Shown here: piece after piece, positions 49,888 to 57,540 of the stretch
Numbering within the stretch: the first letter of the stretch is position 1
How the letters are laid out: each line of letters begins with the position of its first letter
Source: Undibacterium sp. Jales W-56
Lineage (GTDB): Bacteria > Pseudomonadota > Gammaproteobacteria > Burkholderiales > Burkholderiaceae_D
Direction: 5' to 3'
NCBI RefSeq assembly: GCF_025548535.1
Contig: NZ_JAJLQW010000001.1
Coordinates: 496,001-560,000 of the forward strand
DNA length: 64,000 nt
Translations under genes and position numbers: made by a program
The notes under the pieces: generated by a model
What the model was told of the DNA's origin: nothing
The model's input: only the letters and a program-made list of their open reading frames with translations
The model's database searches: none

Positions 49888-50473
49888 GGGCGTTGGGCGC
49901 GGTCGGTCAGGCGGTCGAGGGTCTGGTCGAGGTTGCGGGCGTCGCCGCGCGTGCCGATGGCGATCAGGGACAGCAGTCGCGCATCACGCGCTGCGTCCTG
50001 ACGTGCGGTCGCGTCAACGAAGCCACGCAACTGCGCCAGCGTGTAGTCGAGGATGTCGGGCAAACGGTGACCGTGGTCGATCAGGTGTTGGACGGCGTCG
50101 AACCAGATGTCGGCGCGAGGTTTTTGGTCTGTGCGAACAGGCCGTCCAGTTTCGGCATCACCGCCCGTGTAAAAAAATCGGCATTGACCTCGATCACCTT
50201 GGCCGCCAGCAGGATCGCTTCGTCGGCGGCGAGATCATCGACCCACTGGCGCGGTTTGCTGACAGCAATGGCAATCGCTGACAGCAGGTCATCACCACGT
50301 TCGCCAAACAGCGCCAGCCAGTCGATCTCCGTCCGGGTGAGGTGTTGCATCACCGGCGAGATCGCACGCAGGAAGGCGGGCATCTGGCCGACCTTCAAGG
50401 GTTTGATCGCCAGCGTTTCGCCATTGATGATCAGATCGACCGCCTGCGGGATGAGTTTTTCCAAGTCGTTCAT
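49884..50473 (-). CDS. Tail assembly chaperone, -1 frameshift product (gpGT-like)
   Basis: After a -1 shift near 50120-50129 the chaperone frame continues for about 75 codons (DIWFDAVQHLIDHGHRLPDI, later RNLDQTLDRLTDRAQRP) and stops at 49884-49886, inside the next gene's ATG. The zero frame around the shift reads ACC-AAA-AAC, a run of five A after CC. The extension is Asp/Arg-rich and helical, as lambda gpT-like extensions are. The full product would have about 196 residues. The site lacks the ideal first base of an X-XXY-YYZ heptamer, so slippage strength is uncertain. Confidence 0.6.
50081..50473 (-). CDS. Tail assembly chaperone, unshifted product (gpG-like)
   Basis: A 130-residue protein (MNDLEKLIPQAVDLIINGET, KPLKVGQMPAFLRAISPVMQ) of the tail assembly chaperone type. 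These coat the tape measure before tube polymerisation and are made in excess over the shifted form. ATG 50473 has AGGAAAGG about seven bases upstream; ATG 50494 in frame precedes that site. It lies between the tail tube gene and the tape measure, as in lambda. Confidence 0.75.
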   Translation of the reverse strand: MNDLEKLIPQAVDLIINGETLAIKPLKVGQMPAFLRAISPVMQHLTRTEIDWLALFGERGDDLLSAIAIAVSKPRQWVDDLAADEAILLAAKVIEVNADFFTRAVMPKLDGLFAQTKNLAPTSGSTPSNT

Positions 50474-50493
50474 TGCCGCCCTTTCCTGATTCA

Positions 50494-51267
50494 TTACAGT
50501 TGAACGATGCGGCCGAACTGGCCCAGCACCGCGTCGAAGGGTTTGGTGGCATCAGCCAGCAGCGAGCCTTCCATCTCGAACTTGTTGTACTCATCCGAGA
50601 TGAAGGAGATTTCCTTCAGCGGGTCGAAGGCCACGCGATACAGCTCGACCAGCACCTTGGCATTGCCCTGCGCGGTGTTCAGCCCTTCGAGGCGCAGATA
50701 GCGCTCCGGCAGCGGCTGCGTGAAGATGCCGATTTCGGTGGCGACACCGAAGGCGTAGCTCGCCTTGAATGGCGCAACGTAAGGCGTGGCAGGAGCGCCT
50801 CCATCATCAAGGCGCAAGAACTGGAGCGCGCCGAAATCCGGATCGGCGGTGTAGTCGACACCTGCCACCAGAGTGACGGGCGTTGCGCTGCTGTCCTTGA
50901 GGACGAGACTTGCTACCTTGGGGTGGGCAAAGAAATAGCGGTCGCCGATCATTGGCGTGGCCCCGCCAATCGGCTCGTCGGTCACGGTGCCCGGGACGGC
51001 GGTCACAAAATTGCCGTAGAGGGCCAGCGCGAGGTTTTCTTTCGTGAATTCCTCGATGGTCAGATTCACCGTGGCCGACTTCTGTTTGACCATGCGGTGA
51101 TCGAGCGTGCGCTGGCCGGTTTGGCTCTCGTAATGCTCCAGCACATCGGTCTTGAGCGAGAGTTTCAGTTCGGCCACGTTGCCGGGCGAGCGCACTTCGA
51201 TGGGGTTGCCGAGGGCGTCGCGTTTGCCGAGGAATACTCGGCCTTGGAAAGATGCGTAGGTGCTCAT
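50494..51267 (-). CDS. Major tail tube protein
   Basis: A 257-residue beta-rich protein (MSTYASFQGRVFLGKRDALG, LKTDVLEHYESQTGQRTLDH, TVNLTIEEFTKENLALALYG) of the siphophage tail tube class. The C-terminal part (KVLVELYRVAFDPLKEISFI, then EYNKFEMEGSLLADA) is typical of these proteins. It precedes the chaperone gene and follows the head-tail joining genes, matching lambda gpV's place. Confidence 0.82.
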   Translation of the reverse strand: MSTYASFQGRVFLGKRDALGNPIEVRSPGNVAELKLSLKTDVLEHYESQTGQRTLDHRMVKQKSATVNLTIEEFTKENLALALYGNFVTAVPGTVTDEPIGGATPMIGDRYFFAHPKVASLVLKDSSATPVTLVAGVDYTADPDFGALQFLRLDDGGAPATPYVAPFKASYAFGVATEIGIFTQPLPERYLRLEGLNTAQGNAKVLVELYRVAFDPLKEISFISDEYNKFEMEGSLLADATKPFDAVLGQFGRIVQL

Positions 51268-51467
51268 TGCTTGGGTTCCTTACGTTGGAAGGGTTTTGGT
51301 TCGGGGGCGGGTTGGTGTTCTGCCTTTGTGGGCGACGGTTCGGGCGCAGCGCTGCCGATTGACAACAGCCATTGCCCAAGATCGGAATCGACTTCGATCC
51401 GGTCGCCCTTCTGGTAGTGCTTGCCCGCGTGGGTGTGCGGACGGGTCAGTACGAGTCTGGTTTTCAT
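51264..51467 (-). CDS. Small phage protein (DUF7210-like), 67 residues
   Basis: A short protein starting MKTRLVLTRPHTHAGKHYQK, with GDRIEVDSDLGQWL, and ending in a Pro/Lys-rich tail. Such small proteins lie just before tail tube genes in related prophages. ATG 51467 was chosen for the AGGA six bases upstream; ATG 51473 overlaps that site. It overlaps the tail tube start by 4 bp. Confidence 0.65.
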   Translation of the reverse strand: MKTRLVLTRPHTHAGKHYQKGDRIEVDSDLGQWLLSIGSAAPEPSPTKAEHQPAPEPKPFQRKEPKQ

Positions 51468-51469
51468 GG

Positions 51470-51916
51470 TCATCCTGGGGTTGCAAGATCGGCGGCCAGC
51501 GTCCGGTAGGTGATGCGGTAGCGGGCGGGGATCGCAGCGGCCACCGCATCGGCATCCTCCACGTCCCACTCGCATTCGATTTCCCTGAGGCCGAGCGCCA
51601 GTCCATTGAGATTCACGTCGGCCATCAGCGCGGCGTGGGCAGCAGTGAGCAATGCATCGGCTTGCGTTTCCGGCGCTGCAGGTGGCACAGCGCGGGCGAG
51701 CGCCGTGATGCGCATCGTCAGTTCGCGGGTGACACGGTCGTTGGCGCGTTCGGTGATCGATTCCGATTCAGGGAACACCACCAGTGCCGGACACTGCTCG
51801 CGGGTGATCGCTACCGTGGGCGAGCGGTGCAGGGTCGCGCCAAGGTCTGTTGCCGCTGGACGCAAAGCCTCCACCACCGCGAGCAGAATCTGCTCACGGA
51901 TTGAATTGCCAGCCAT
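51470..51916 (-). CDS. Tail terminator/completion-type protein, 148 residues
   Basis: The layout NSIREQILLAVVEALRPAAT followed by TVAITREQCPALVVFPESES and a late EIECEWDVEDADAVAAAIPA resembles tail completion (lambda gpU-type) proteins that cap the tube. Position immediately before the tail tube genes supports it. No decisive motif is visible. Confidence 0.65.
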   Translation of the reverse strand: MAGNSIREQILLAVVEALRPAATDLGATLHRSPTVAITREQCPALVVFPESESITERANDRVTRELTMRITALARAVPPAAPETQADALLTAAHAALMADVNLNGLALGLREIECEWDVEDADAVAAAIPARYRITYRTLAADLATPG

Positions 51917-51921
51917 CGGGG

Positions 51922-52224
51922 TTAAATCCGCGTGAGCTTGGCGCGCATCTCGGAGCCGTCGCCCACGGCCCGGATTTCTCGCACCTGAAACGCCACACCT
52001 TCGATCTCGACGGTTTCGCGCGGGGCGAGGCCGTCGAAGATCGTTGCCGGATAAGACATCGTGGTGTCGGTGGTGACCGTGAGGTTGTCGAGCACCGTGT
52101 CATCGGGCGCTTGCAGGCCGATCATGTTGGTGCGCGGCGGGCTGCCGTCGGAGGGATGCCAGATGCACTCCTTCAGGAAGCCGACGCTGGCGGCCGCCTC
52201 GTAGATTTTCTCGACGAGGTTCAT
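51922..52224 (-). CDS. Head-tail joining protein, 100 residues
   Basis: A small protein (MNLVEKIYEAAASVGFLKEC, later VEIEGVAFQVREIRAVGDGS) with the beta-rich half typical of head-tail connector or stopper proteins. Its ATG shares a base with the stop of the capsid gene (TGATG), so it is coupled. I rejected an upstream start that lies in the capsid gene's frame shadow. Confidence 0.65.
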   Translation of the reverse strand: MNLVEKIYEAAASVGFLKECIWHPSDGSPPRTNMIGLQAPDDTVLDNLTVTTDTTMSYPATIFDGLAPRETVEIEGVAFQVREIRAVGDGSEMRAKLTRI

Positions 52225-53228
52225 CACGCCATCTCCAGTTTCACCAGCAGCGCCGGGCGGTGGCACAGCGGCAGCGGGTTTGCCTGCGTGTGCAGATCGG
52301 TGCCCCGGTCGAACTTGCGCGGCTCCTGCTTGGCGTACAGCGGCAAGGCGACCGTGTTGGCCGTCTCGTTGAAATCCGCTGGCGCGTAATAGGTGGCAAA
52401 TGTGTCCATCGTGCCGAGCGGAAAGGTGTAGCCCTCGCCCTTGCCGACGAAGCGGCGCACGCTGTTGCCTGTGCCGACCGCGCGACCGCGATGTTCCTCG
52501 AAGGTGATGCCTGCGAAAGCGAAGCCGCTGCGCATATCACTGCGCAGTGCCTGACCGTCCTGCCAGCGGTTGTAAGCCTCCAGCACTTGATCGTGGCCGG
52601 TGAGCGCGTCGTAAAAGTCCTCGCCGACGAACGACAGCAAGCCGCTCATCCGTTCGCCCTCGAGGTTGTCTTCAACGTAGCGGGTCACGTCCAGGCAAGC
52701 CTTCTTCACGTCGAAGTCCGGGTCGGACAGCGTGAAAGTGAACACTTTCTGCGTGATGCCGAATTCGTCGAACAGGTCGTAAATGGTCGAACCGTCCGCA
52801 TCGAGAATCTGGCCCTTGAGCGCACCGAAGCGCAAGTGCTCGACGGTGATCGCGTGCTTGTTGCGCATCGTCTGCAGATGCTCGGCCATCACCCCGGCCA
52901 CGGTCTGGATTTCGCTCTCGGAGCCGAAGGCGCGGATGCCCTGGACTTCTTCGGGCAGGATCACGTCGTCGTGCGGGATGTGCGGGATCGAGAACGAGCG
53001 CACCTTGCGCTTGCCGCGCACGCCGACGGTGCCGGGCGAGCCGACCGGCATTGTGGGCAGCAGCGTCAGCACGCCATTCTTTTCTTCGACCGTGATCGAA
53101 CGGAAGCGCTGCGGCTTGGGCGGAAACAGGTTCATCCGTTCCAGCCGGTCGTAATTGTTTGGCAGCAGATTGATGGCGGTGGTGAGCGCCGTCATCGAGA
53201 AGGCGGGGTTTTCGAAGATGTTTTGCAT
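52224..53228 (-). CDS. Major capsid protein, lambda gpE family
   Basis: A 334-residue protein of the phage capsid E family: NIFENPAFSMTALTTAINLL at the start, then RFRSITVEEKNGVLTLLPTM and later RYVEDNLEGERMSGLLSFVG. It forms the icosahedral shell with an HK97-type fold. Start at 53228 (MQNIFENP) fits the family N-terminus. The decoration protein gene lies immediately upstream, as in lambda. Confidence 0.9.
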   Translation of the reverse strand: MQNIFENPAFSMTALTTAINLLPNNYDRLERMNLFPPKPQRFRSITVEEKNGVLTLLPTMPVGSPGTVGVRGKRKVRSFSIPHIPHDDVILPEEVQGIRAFGSESEIQTVAGVMAEHLQTMRNKHAITVEHLRFGALKGQILDADGSTIYDLFDEFGITQKVFTFTLSDPDFDVKKACLDVTRYVEDNLEGERMSGLLSFVGEDFYDALTGHDQVLEAYNRWQDGQALRSDMRSGFAFAGITFEEHRGRAVGTGNSVRRFVGKGEGYTFPLGTMDTFATYYAPADFNETANTVALPLYAKQEPRKFDRGTDLHTQANPLPLCHRPALLVKLEMA

Positions 53229-53230
53229 GG

Positions 53231-53611
53231 TCAGACTCCTTGGCGAACGAGAACGCCCAGCGCCTTCAACTGGGCAATGGCGGCCTGTTGCTCGCCGGTG
53301 GTGATACCGACCGGCCATTGCAGGGCGTGGTCGGAAACGATGGCGTGACGCGCGACCATCAGGCCGTCATCGCGATCCGCCAGATGGGCGTCGCAGTTCT
53401 GCATCAGCACGCCAGCGGCGTACTGACTGCCATCGGTGGCGGACGGGTCGATCTGCTTGACCTTGCCCGAGGCGGTGACCATTCCGGCCACCGCGCCAAG
53501 CGGCAGGTTCTGACCGGCGACGACCGTCACGCGGTCGCGCGAATACAGGTTGGGTGCTTCGTACTTGAGCAGATCGCCCAAGTTCATCGGTTCAACAAAA
53601 ACGGTAGGCAT
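53231..53611 (-). CDS. Head decoration protein, lambda gpD family
   Basis: A 126-residue protein (NLYSRDRVTVVAGQNLPLGA, GMVTASGKVKQID, DGSQYAAGVLMQNCDA) that should trimerise on the expanded shell and stabilise it. Its place between the protease/scaffold gene and the capsid gene matches lambda gpD. A short N-terminal arm precedes the barrel, as in gpD. Confidence 0.9.
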   Translation of the reverse strand: MPTVFVEPMNLGDLLKYEAPNLYSRDRVTVVAGQNLPLGAVAGMVTASGKVKQIDPSATDGSQYAAGVLMQNCDAHLADRDDGLMVARHAIVSDHALQWPVGITTGEQQAAIAQLKALGVLVRQGV

Positions 53612-53612
53612 T

Positions 53613-53963
53613 TCAGAGCTCCTTCTTCAGTGATGCGGACTTGGCCGCGAGTTGTTTCGCGGCGTCGACCAGCGGGTTGCTGGTCGGGGTGATGGATGTG
53701 GCGGCATCGGGCGAGATGCGGCTCACGATCTCGGGCGAGTTGTCGGCCTGTGCTGCAAGCAACTGGCTGCGCACTTTGGCCGGGGAAACGCGCGCTTCGA
53801 GAAAGCCTGCGGTCAGGTCAGTGCGTCCTGCGAGCGAGCAGGTCTGTGCGATTTCGACTGCGTCCGCGATAGTCATGGTGGCGGGGGCGGTCGGTTGAGG
53901 ATGAGTGCCAGCAGGATCAGCAGCAGGCCGATCAGTAGCAGCGGGGTCGGATAAATCATTCAT
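53613..53963 (-). CDS. Nested scaffold protein (Nu3-like) in the protease gene
   Basis: An internal in-frame ATG at 53963 has GGAG six bases upstream and would give the last 116 residues of the protease ORF (MNDLSDPAATDRPAADPAGT onwards). That segment is low-complexity at first, then helical (DAVEIAQTCSLAGRTDLTAG, LVDAAKQLAAKSASLKKEL), as expected of a scaffold. Lambda makes Nu3 in the same nested way from gene C. Confidence 0.6.
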   Translation of the reverse strand: MNDLSDPAATDRPAADPAGTHPQPTAPATMTIADAVEIAQTCSLAGRTDLTAGFLEARVSPAKVRSQLLAAQADNSPEIVSRISPDAATSITPTSNPLVDAAKQLAAKSASLKKEL

Positions 53964-54860
53964 GGGGTACTCCGTCTGGAGGTTGAGGAAAGAACCCGAA
54001 GCAGTGGCTTTCAACTTCGGGCGCGAGGAAATGGTTTCGGTGAGCTGCGTGAGTTGCAGGAGCGCGTCGTCGAAGGTGCCGACGGCGTCGGCCAGTCCTG
54101 CCGACACAGCGTCTTTGCCGAAAAACAGACCGGCTTCGGTGGCAACTACGGCGTTAGCCTTGAGTCCCCGATGCTTGGCCACGGTCTCGACGAACAGGCC
54201 GTAGACGCGATTCACCTCGCCCTTGAGGAAGGCGTGGGCTTCGTCGGAGATCGGCTCGTGCGGGTTGAGATCGTTCTTGCGGTCACCTGCGAAAACCGCC
54301 GTGTAGCGAACGCCGTCCTGCGCGTCCTTGACCGATTGGTCGACGTGCATCGCGATGACGCCAATGGAGCCAACACCACCTGTGCGTGACACAAAAATGC
54401 GTGAGGCACCGGACGCGAGCGCATAGGCGGCTGAGAACGCCATGTCGTTGGCCACCGCCCAAACCGGCTTTACGCTGGCGGCGGCGCGGATGCGGTCGGC
54501 GAGATCGAACACACCGCTCGACTCGCCACCCGGGCTGTCGATATCGAGCAGGATCGCGGCAGCGTTCGGGTTGGCCAGCGCCGCGTCCAACTGATCTGCG
54601 ATAGCGGCGTAGCTGGACAACCCCGACTCGGCTTCAAGACCCACCGTGCGGCGAACCAACGTGCCGTGAATCGGGATTACGGCGATCTTCAAGTTAGCCG
54701 ACGGTGCGGGGCGCTCTGGCGGCGCGTAGCCAGCAGGAGCAGCGAGGTCGATCACGCCGACACGCGGGCCGAGAACGGCCAGGATCACGTCAAGTTTTGG
54801 GCGATGGATCAGCAGCGGCGCACCGAACAGGCGCGCCGCTACGTGTGGCAGCAAGGTCAT
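53613..54860 (-). CDS. Head maturation protease, S49 family (lambda gpC-like)
   Basis: A 415-residue serine protease of the SppA/ClpP-like S49 family. Key features: LLDIDSPGGESSG near 104-116, the nucleophile Ser143 in DMAFSAAYALAS, RTGGVGSIGVIAMH at 159-172, and Lys195 in AGDRKNDLNP as likely general base. It trims portal and scaffold during head assembly. From residue 300 a scaffold-like domain begins, which can also be made alone from an internal start. It precedes the decoration gene and follows the portal gene. Confidence 0.9.
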   Translation of the reverse strand: MTLLPHVAARLFGAPLLIHRPKLDVILAVLGPRVGVIDLAAPAGYAPPERPAPSANLKIAVIPIHGTLVRRTVGLEAESGLSSYAAIADQLDAALANPNAAAILLDIDSPGGESSGVFDLADRIRAAASVKPVWAVANDMAFSAAYALASGASRIFVSRTGGVGSIGVIAMHVDQSVKDAQDGVRYTAVFAGDRKNDLNPHEPISDEAHAFLKGEVNRVYGLFVETVAKHRGLKANAVVATEAGLFFGKDAVSAGLADAVGTFDDALLQLTQLTETISSRPKLKATASGSFLNLQTEYPMNDLSDPAATDRPAADPAGTHPQPTAPATMTIADAVEIAQTCSLAGRTDLTAGFLEARVSPAKVRSQLLAAQADNSPEIVSRISPDAATSITPTSNPLVDAAKQLAAKSASLKKEL

Positions 54861-54869
54861 GGGAATCTC

Positions 54870-56369
54870 TCAGGCAGGAGGCGAAGCGGTGTCGCCCATG
54901 TGTTTGTTCGGCTCGGCGCTGCCGCCGTCTTTCGATGTACGGCGCGGGTCGGAGTCAAAAATAAGGCCGAGCGCATCAGCACGCGCGTTGTCGGCGGCAA
55001 TCTCGCGATCCACGTCCTCTGCGTCGTAGCCGTTGGCCGAGATCGCTTCCGAGCGACTCATCACGCCAGCGCGCATGGCGGTCAGCATGGCCTTGAACTC
55101 TTTTTCGGGATCGACCCACTGCCAGCCCTGTGGAATCCACTTGACCTGTAGGTATTGGCGTCGGCGAGCCGCACCACCACGAGCGAAACCCGGCGCATCC
55201 AGGACGCCTGCAAGCACCGCTTGCTTCATCCACGCGGCCCACACCGGGCGGCACATTTGATGCACCAGCACCGAGTGCTGCACCATCTCGCAACGACGTC
55301 GAAACTCCAGCAGCCCGGCACGGATGGACGAATAATTCACGCCGGTCAGGTCGCCGGTCAGTTGCTCGTAGGTGATGCCAATGGCTGCTGCCACCGCGCG
55401 GAACTGGGTGCGCAAGAATTCGGCGTAAGAGCCACCCACGTCAGCCGGGTCGGAGAATTTGATGTCCTCGCCGGGTTCCAGAATCTGCATCGTTCCCGGC
55501 TCCAGCCCTGCCAGCGAAATGCCATCGCTGTCGGGTGCGCCTTCGCCCATCAGGTTGTCCTCTGGGCTCTGTCGGGTGATGAACCCGGCGAACATCGCAG
55601 CAGTTTTCTTGCGTACCAGTTCAGCGTCGTCGTATTGGTCGAGTTCGTTCAGCTTGACCAGTGCGCGCGACAGCCACGGCTCGCCACGAATTTGACCGGG
55701 GCGTAGAACACGGAACAGGTGGATGATTTCGCTGGCGTCGATGCGCACCGTGTCCATCCCACCCTGGCCCGACATCGGGGCCAGTCGCCCATCGTCGGGA
55801 TGCGAGCGGTACAGGTGGTAGGCCACGCGTCGCCCAAGGTTGTTGAACTCGATGCCGGAGCGCACCACATTGCCGGAGGCCAGATCGGTGTTGAGGTTGA
55901 TCGGCAGGTGCTCAGGCTCCAGCAGTTGGAGTTGCAGCGGTACGGCCAGCCCATCTTCCGGGCGGCGGGGACGTAACCGGATCAGGCACTCGCCGCCTTC
56001 GAGCATTGCCCGACACGCCAGCGCCTGCAGGCCGTAGAAATCGGTCTGGCCTGCTGCATCCGCTTCCTCTGTCCAGTCACGCCACAGCGCCTGCACGTCG
56101 GCCTTGAATCGCTCATCGGTGGCGAGACTCTGCGGCTTGATGCCGGTGCCGACCGCATTGGCCACGAAGGCTTCGATCCCGGCCTGCGCCCATGCATTGC
56201 GGCGCACGAGGTCGCGGCTTTTGCTGCGCATTTCGGTGTTGGTGGCCAGTAGCGCGGCTACAGCGCCGGGATTGCCGGGCATCCACGCCAATGAGCGTCG
56301 CCCGCGACCGGCGGCCTCGTGAACCGGAGGCTGGCCGAACAGGCTGCGAAGTTTTGAGTACCAGGCCAT
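54870..56369 (-). CDS. Portal protein, lambda gpB family
   Basis: A 499-residue portal protein: RSLAWMPGNPGAVAALLATN and SRDLVRRNAWAQAGIEAFVA in the N-terminal third, IHLFRVLRPGQIRGEPWLSR in the middle, and EQLTGDLTGVNYSSIRAGLL with EFRRRCEMVQHSVLVHQMCR in the clip/crown region. It forms the dodecameric DNA gate and nucleates head assembly. ATG 56369 shares bases with the gpW stop (TGATGG), so it is coupled to it. Confidence 0.92.
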   Translation of the reverse strand: MAWYSKLRSLFGQPPVHEAAGRGRRSLAWMPGNPGAVAALLATNTEMRSKSRDLVRRNAWAQAGIEAFVANAVGTGIKPQSLATDERFKADVQALWRDWTEEADAAGQTDFYGLQALACRAMLEGGECLIRLRPRRPEDGLAVPLQLQLLEPEHLPINLNTDLASGNVVRSGIEFNNLGRRVAYHLYRSHPDDGRLAPMSGQGGMDTVRIDASEIIHLFRVLRPGQIRGEPWLSRALVKLNELDQYDDAELVRKKTAAMFAGFITRQSPEDNLMGEGAPDSDGISLAGLEPGTMQILEPGEDIKFSDPADVGGSYAEFLRTQFRAVAAAIGITYEQLTGDLTGVNYSSIRAGLLEFRRRCEMVQHSVLVHQMCRPVWAAWMKQAVLAGVLDAPGFARGGAARRRQYLQVKWIPQGWQWVDPEKEFKAMLTAMRAGVMSRSEAISANGYDAEDVDREIAADNARADALGLIFDSDPRRTSKDGGSAEPNKHMGDTASPPA

Positions 56370-56590
56370 CAGAATCCCTTCGAGGTCGTGACCCGGATCT
56401 GGCGCGGCGCACCCGGCCACAGCCCGGTGGCAGCGGCTTGTTCAAAGATGCCGCGCTTCACTTCGCGGATCGCGGCCTTCAGTTCATCGACCGAGCGGTA
56501 CTCGACGGTCTTGTCTTGGAAAGTGACGCGGCGTTCGCCTTTGGCGAGCGCGGTCTCCAATGCCTGGAGTTGGGCTTCTGTGTAGGCCAT
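56369..56590 (-). CDS. Head-tail connector gpW-like protein
   Basis: A 73-residue protein (YTEAQLQALETALAKGERRV, then DKTVEYRSVDELKAAIREVK) of the gpW family, which in lambda stabilises the filled head and joins the tail. Length and position before the portal gene both match. Start and stop overlap neighbours by a base or two. Confidence 0.9.
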   Translation of the reverse strand: MAYTEAQLQALETALAKGERRVTFQDKTVEYRSVDELKAAIREVKRGIFEQAAATGLWPGAPRQIRVTTSKGF

Positions 56591-56982
56591 TAGCGAAATA
56601 CCGTCAGGTTGAGTTCGGTGGTGTCCGAGAGCGTTCCGGACTGCGTGGCGCAAATGACCTCGACGTACTGGGTCGTCTTGGCTTCCGCATTCACGCGCGC
56701 GGCGGCGATCTTTAGCGCCGTCTGGTTGCCCGCGTTGCGGGCAAATGCAGTCCAGCAGTAGGCGGTGTCGGGCATCCGGATCGCAAACGTCACCCGGTAC
56801 TTGCCGACAGCAATTCGCGCGACGCTCTGGACGTTGAAGGAGGCCCGGATCACCACTTGATTGCCGACATAGCCGAAGCACACCCATGCCTTGGCGACGC
56901 CGGGGTGTTGCGCGGTGATGCGGGTCTTGATCTCGCGGCCGATGGCCGTAGCGAGGTCGGCGATGTTCCGGGCCAGTGTCAT
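56590..56982 (-). CDS. Phage head-region protein, 130 residues
   Basis: A beta-rich protein (NIADLATAIGREIKTRITAQ, WVCFGYVGNQVVIRASFNVQ, YRVTFAIRMPDTAYCWTAFA, then LSDTTELNLTVFR). It lies between gpW and a tail-fibre-like protein. Related prophages carry similar genes; I know no function. It may be a decoration or fibre-trimerisation protein. Confidence 0.6.
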   Translation of the reverse strand: MTLARNIADLATAIGREIKTRITAQHPGVAKAWVCFGYVGNQVVIRASFNVQSVARIAVGKYRVTFAIRMPDTAYCWTAFARNAGNQTALKIAAARVNAEAKTTQYVEVICATQSGTLSDTTELNLTVFR

Positions 56983-56984
56983 GG

Positions 56985-57494
56985 TTAGACGCCGATCAGG
57001 GCGGTCTCGAAGATCGCGACGAAGTCGGTTTCGGGATCACCCACCGCATCGGCCGCCAGCGCGCCGATGTTCTGACGGGCTTGCATTTGTTCTTCGGCAG
57101 TCAGCGATTGCGGCGCATCGAAGCGGACACGAGCGTCCACGGCAGCGAGCAACGCGGCGATGCCGGTCTGGTCATTGAGGATGGCGTCCTGCAATTCCTT
57201 CAGGGTGTCGAAGGCGGCATCTGCACCGCCCAACAGGTCAGCCTTGAGGGCGTCCAGCAAGCCGGTGATCTTCGAGGCCGAGAACGTGGTCGAGGTCGCC
57301 GCCGCGTTGGCGTCGTCAATCAACGTGGTGCCAGCGACCGATTCGATCTGCGTGCGCAGTTCGTTGATCGCCGAGACGAGGTTGGTCTTGTCGGTGGTCG
57401 ACAGATCGGCCAGCGTACCGATCTGGCCATAGATGGTCTTGAACTCTGCGGCGAGGCGCAGGACAAGCGATTCAATGCGAACTTGCAAACTCAT
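56985..57494 (-). CDS. Tail-fibre-like helical protein within the head operon
   Basis: A 169-residue protein. The early segment TLADLSTTDKTNLVSAINEL and the later SLTAEEQMQARQNIGALAAD are signature stretches of phage tail fibre or stem domains. Helical repeats lie between (DALKADLLGGADAAFDTLKE, AILNDQTGIAALLAAVDARV). Its position between terminase and gpW is unusual for a fibre. The next protein (beta-rich) may form its tip. Confidence 0.6.
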   Translation of the reverse strand: MSLQVRIESLVLRLAAEFKTIYGQIGTLADLSTTDKTNLVSAINELRTQIESVAGTTLIDDANAAATSTTFSASKITGLLDALKADLLGGADAAFDTLKELQDAILNDQTGIAALLAAVDARVRFDAPQSLTAEEQMQARQNIGALAADAVGDPETDFVAIFETALIGV

Positions 57495-57540
57495 GGGTGA
57501 AACTCCTTATAAAAAAAACGAAAAGAAAGCACAGTGGTGC

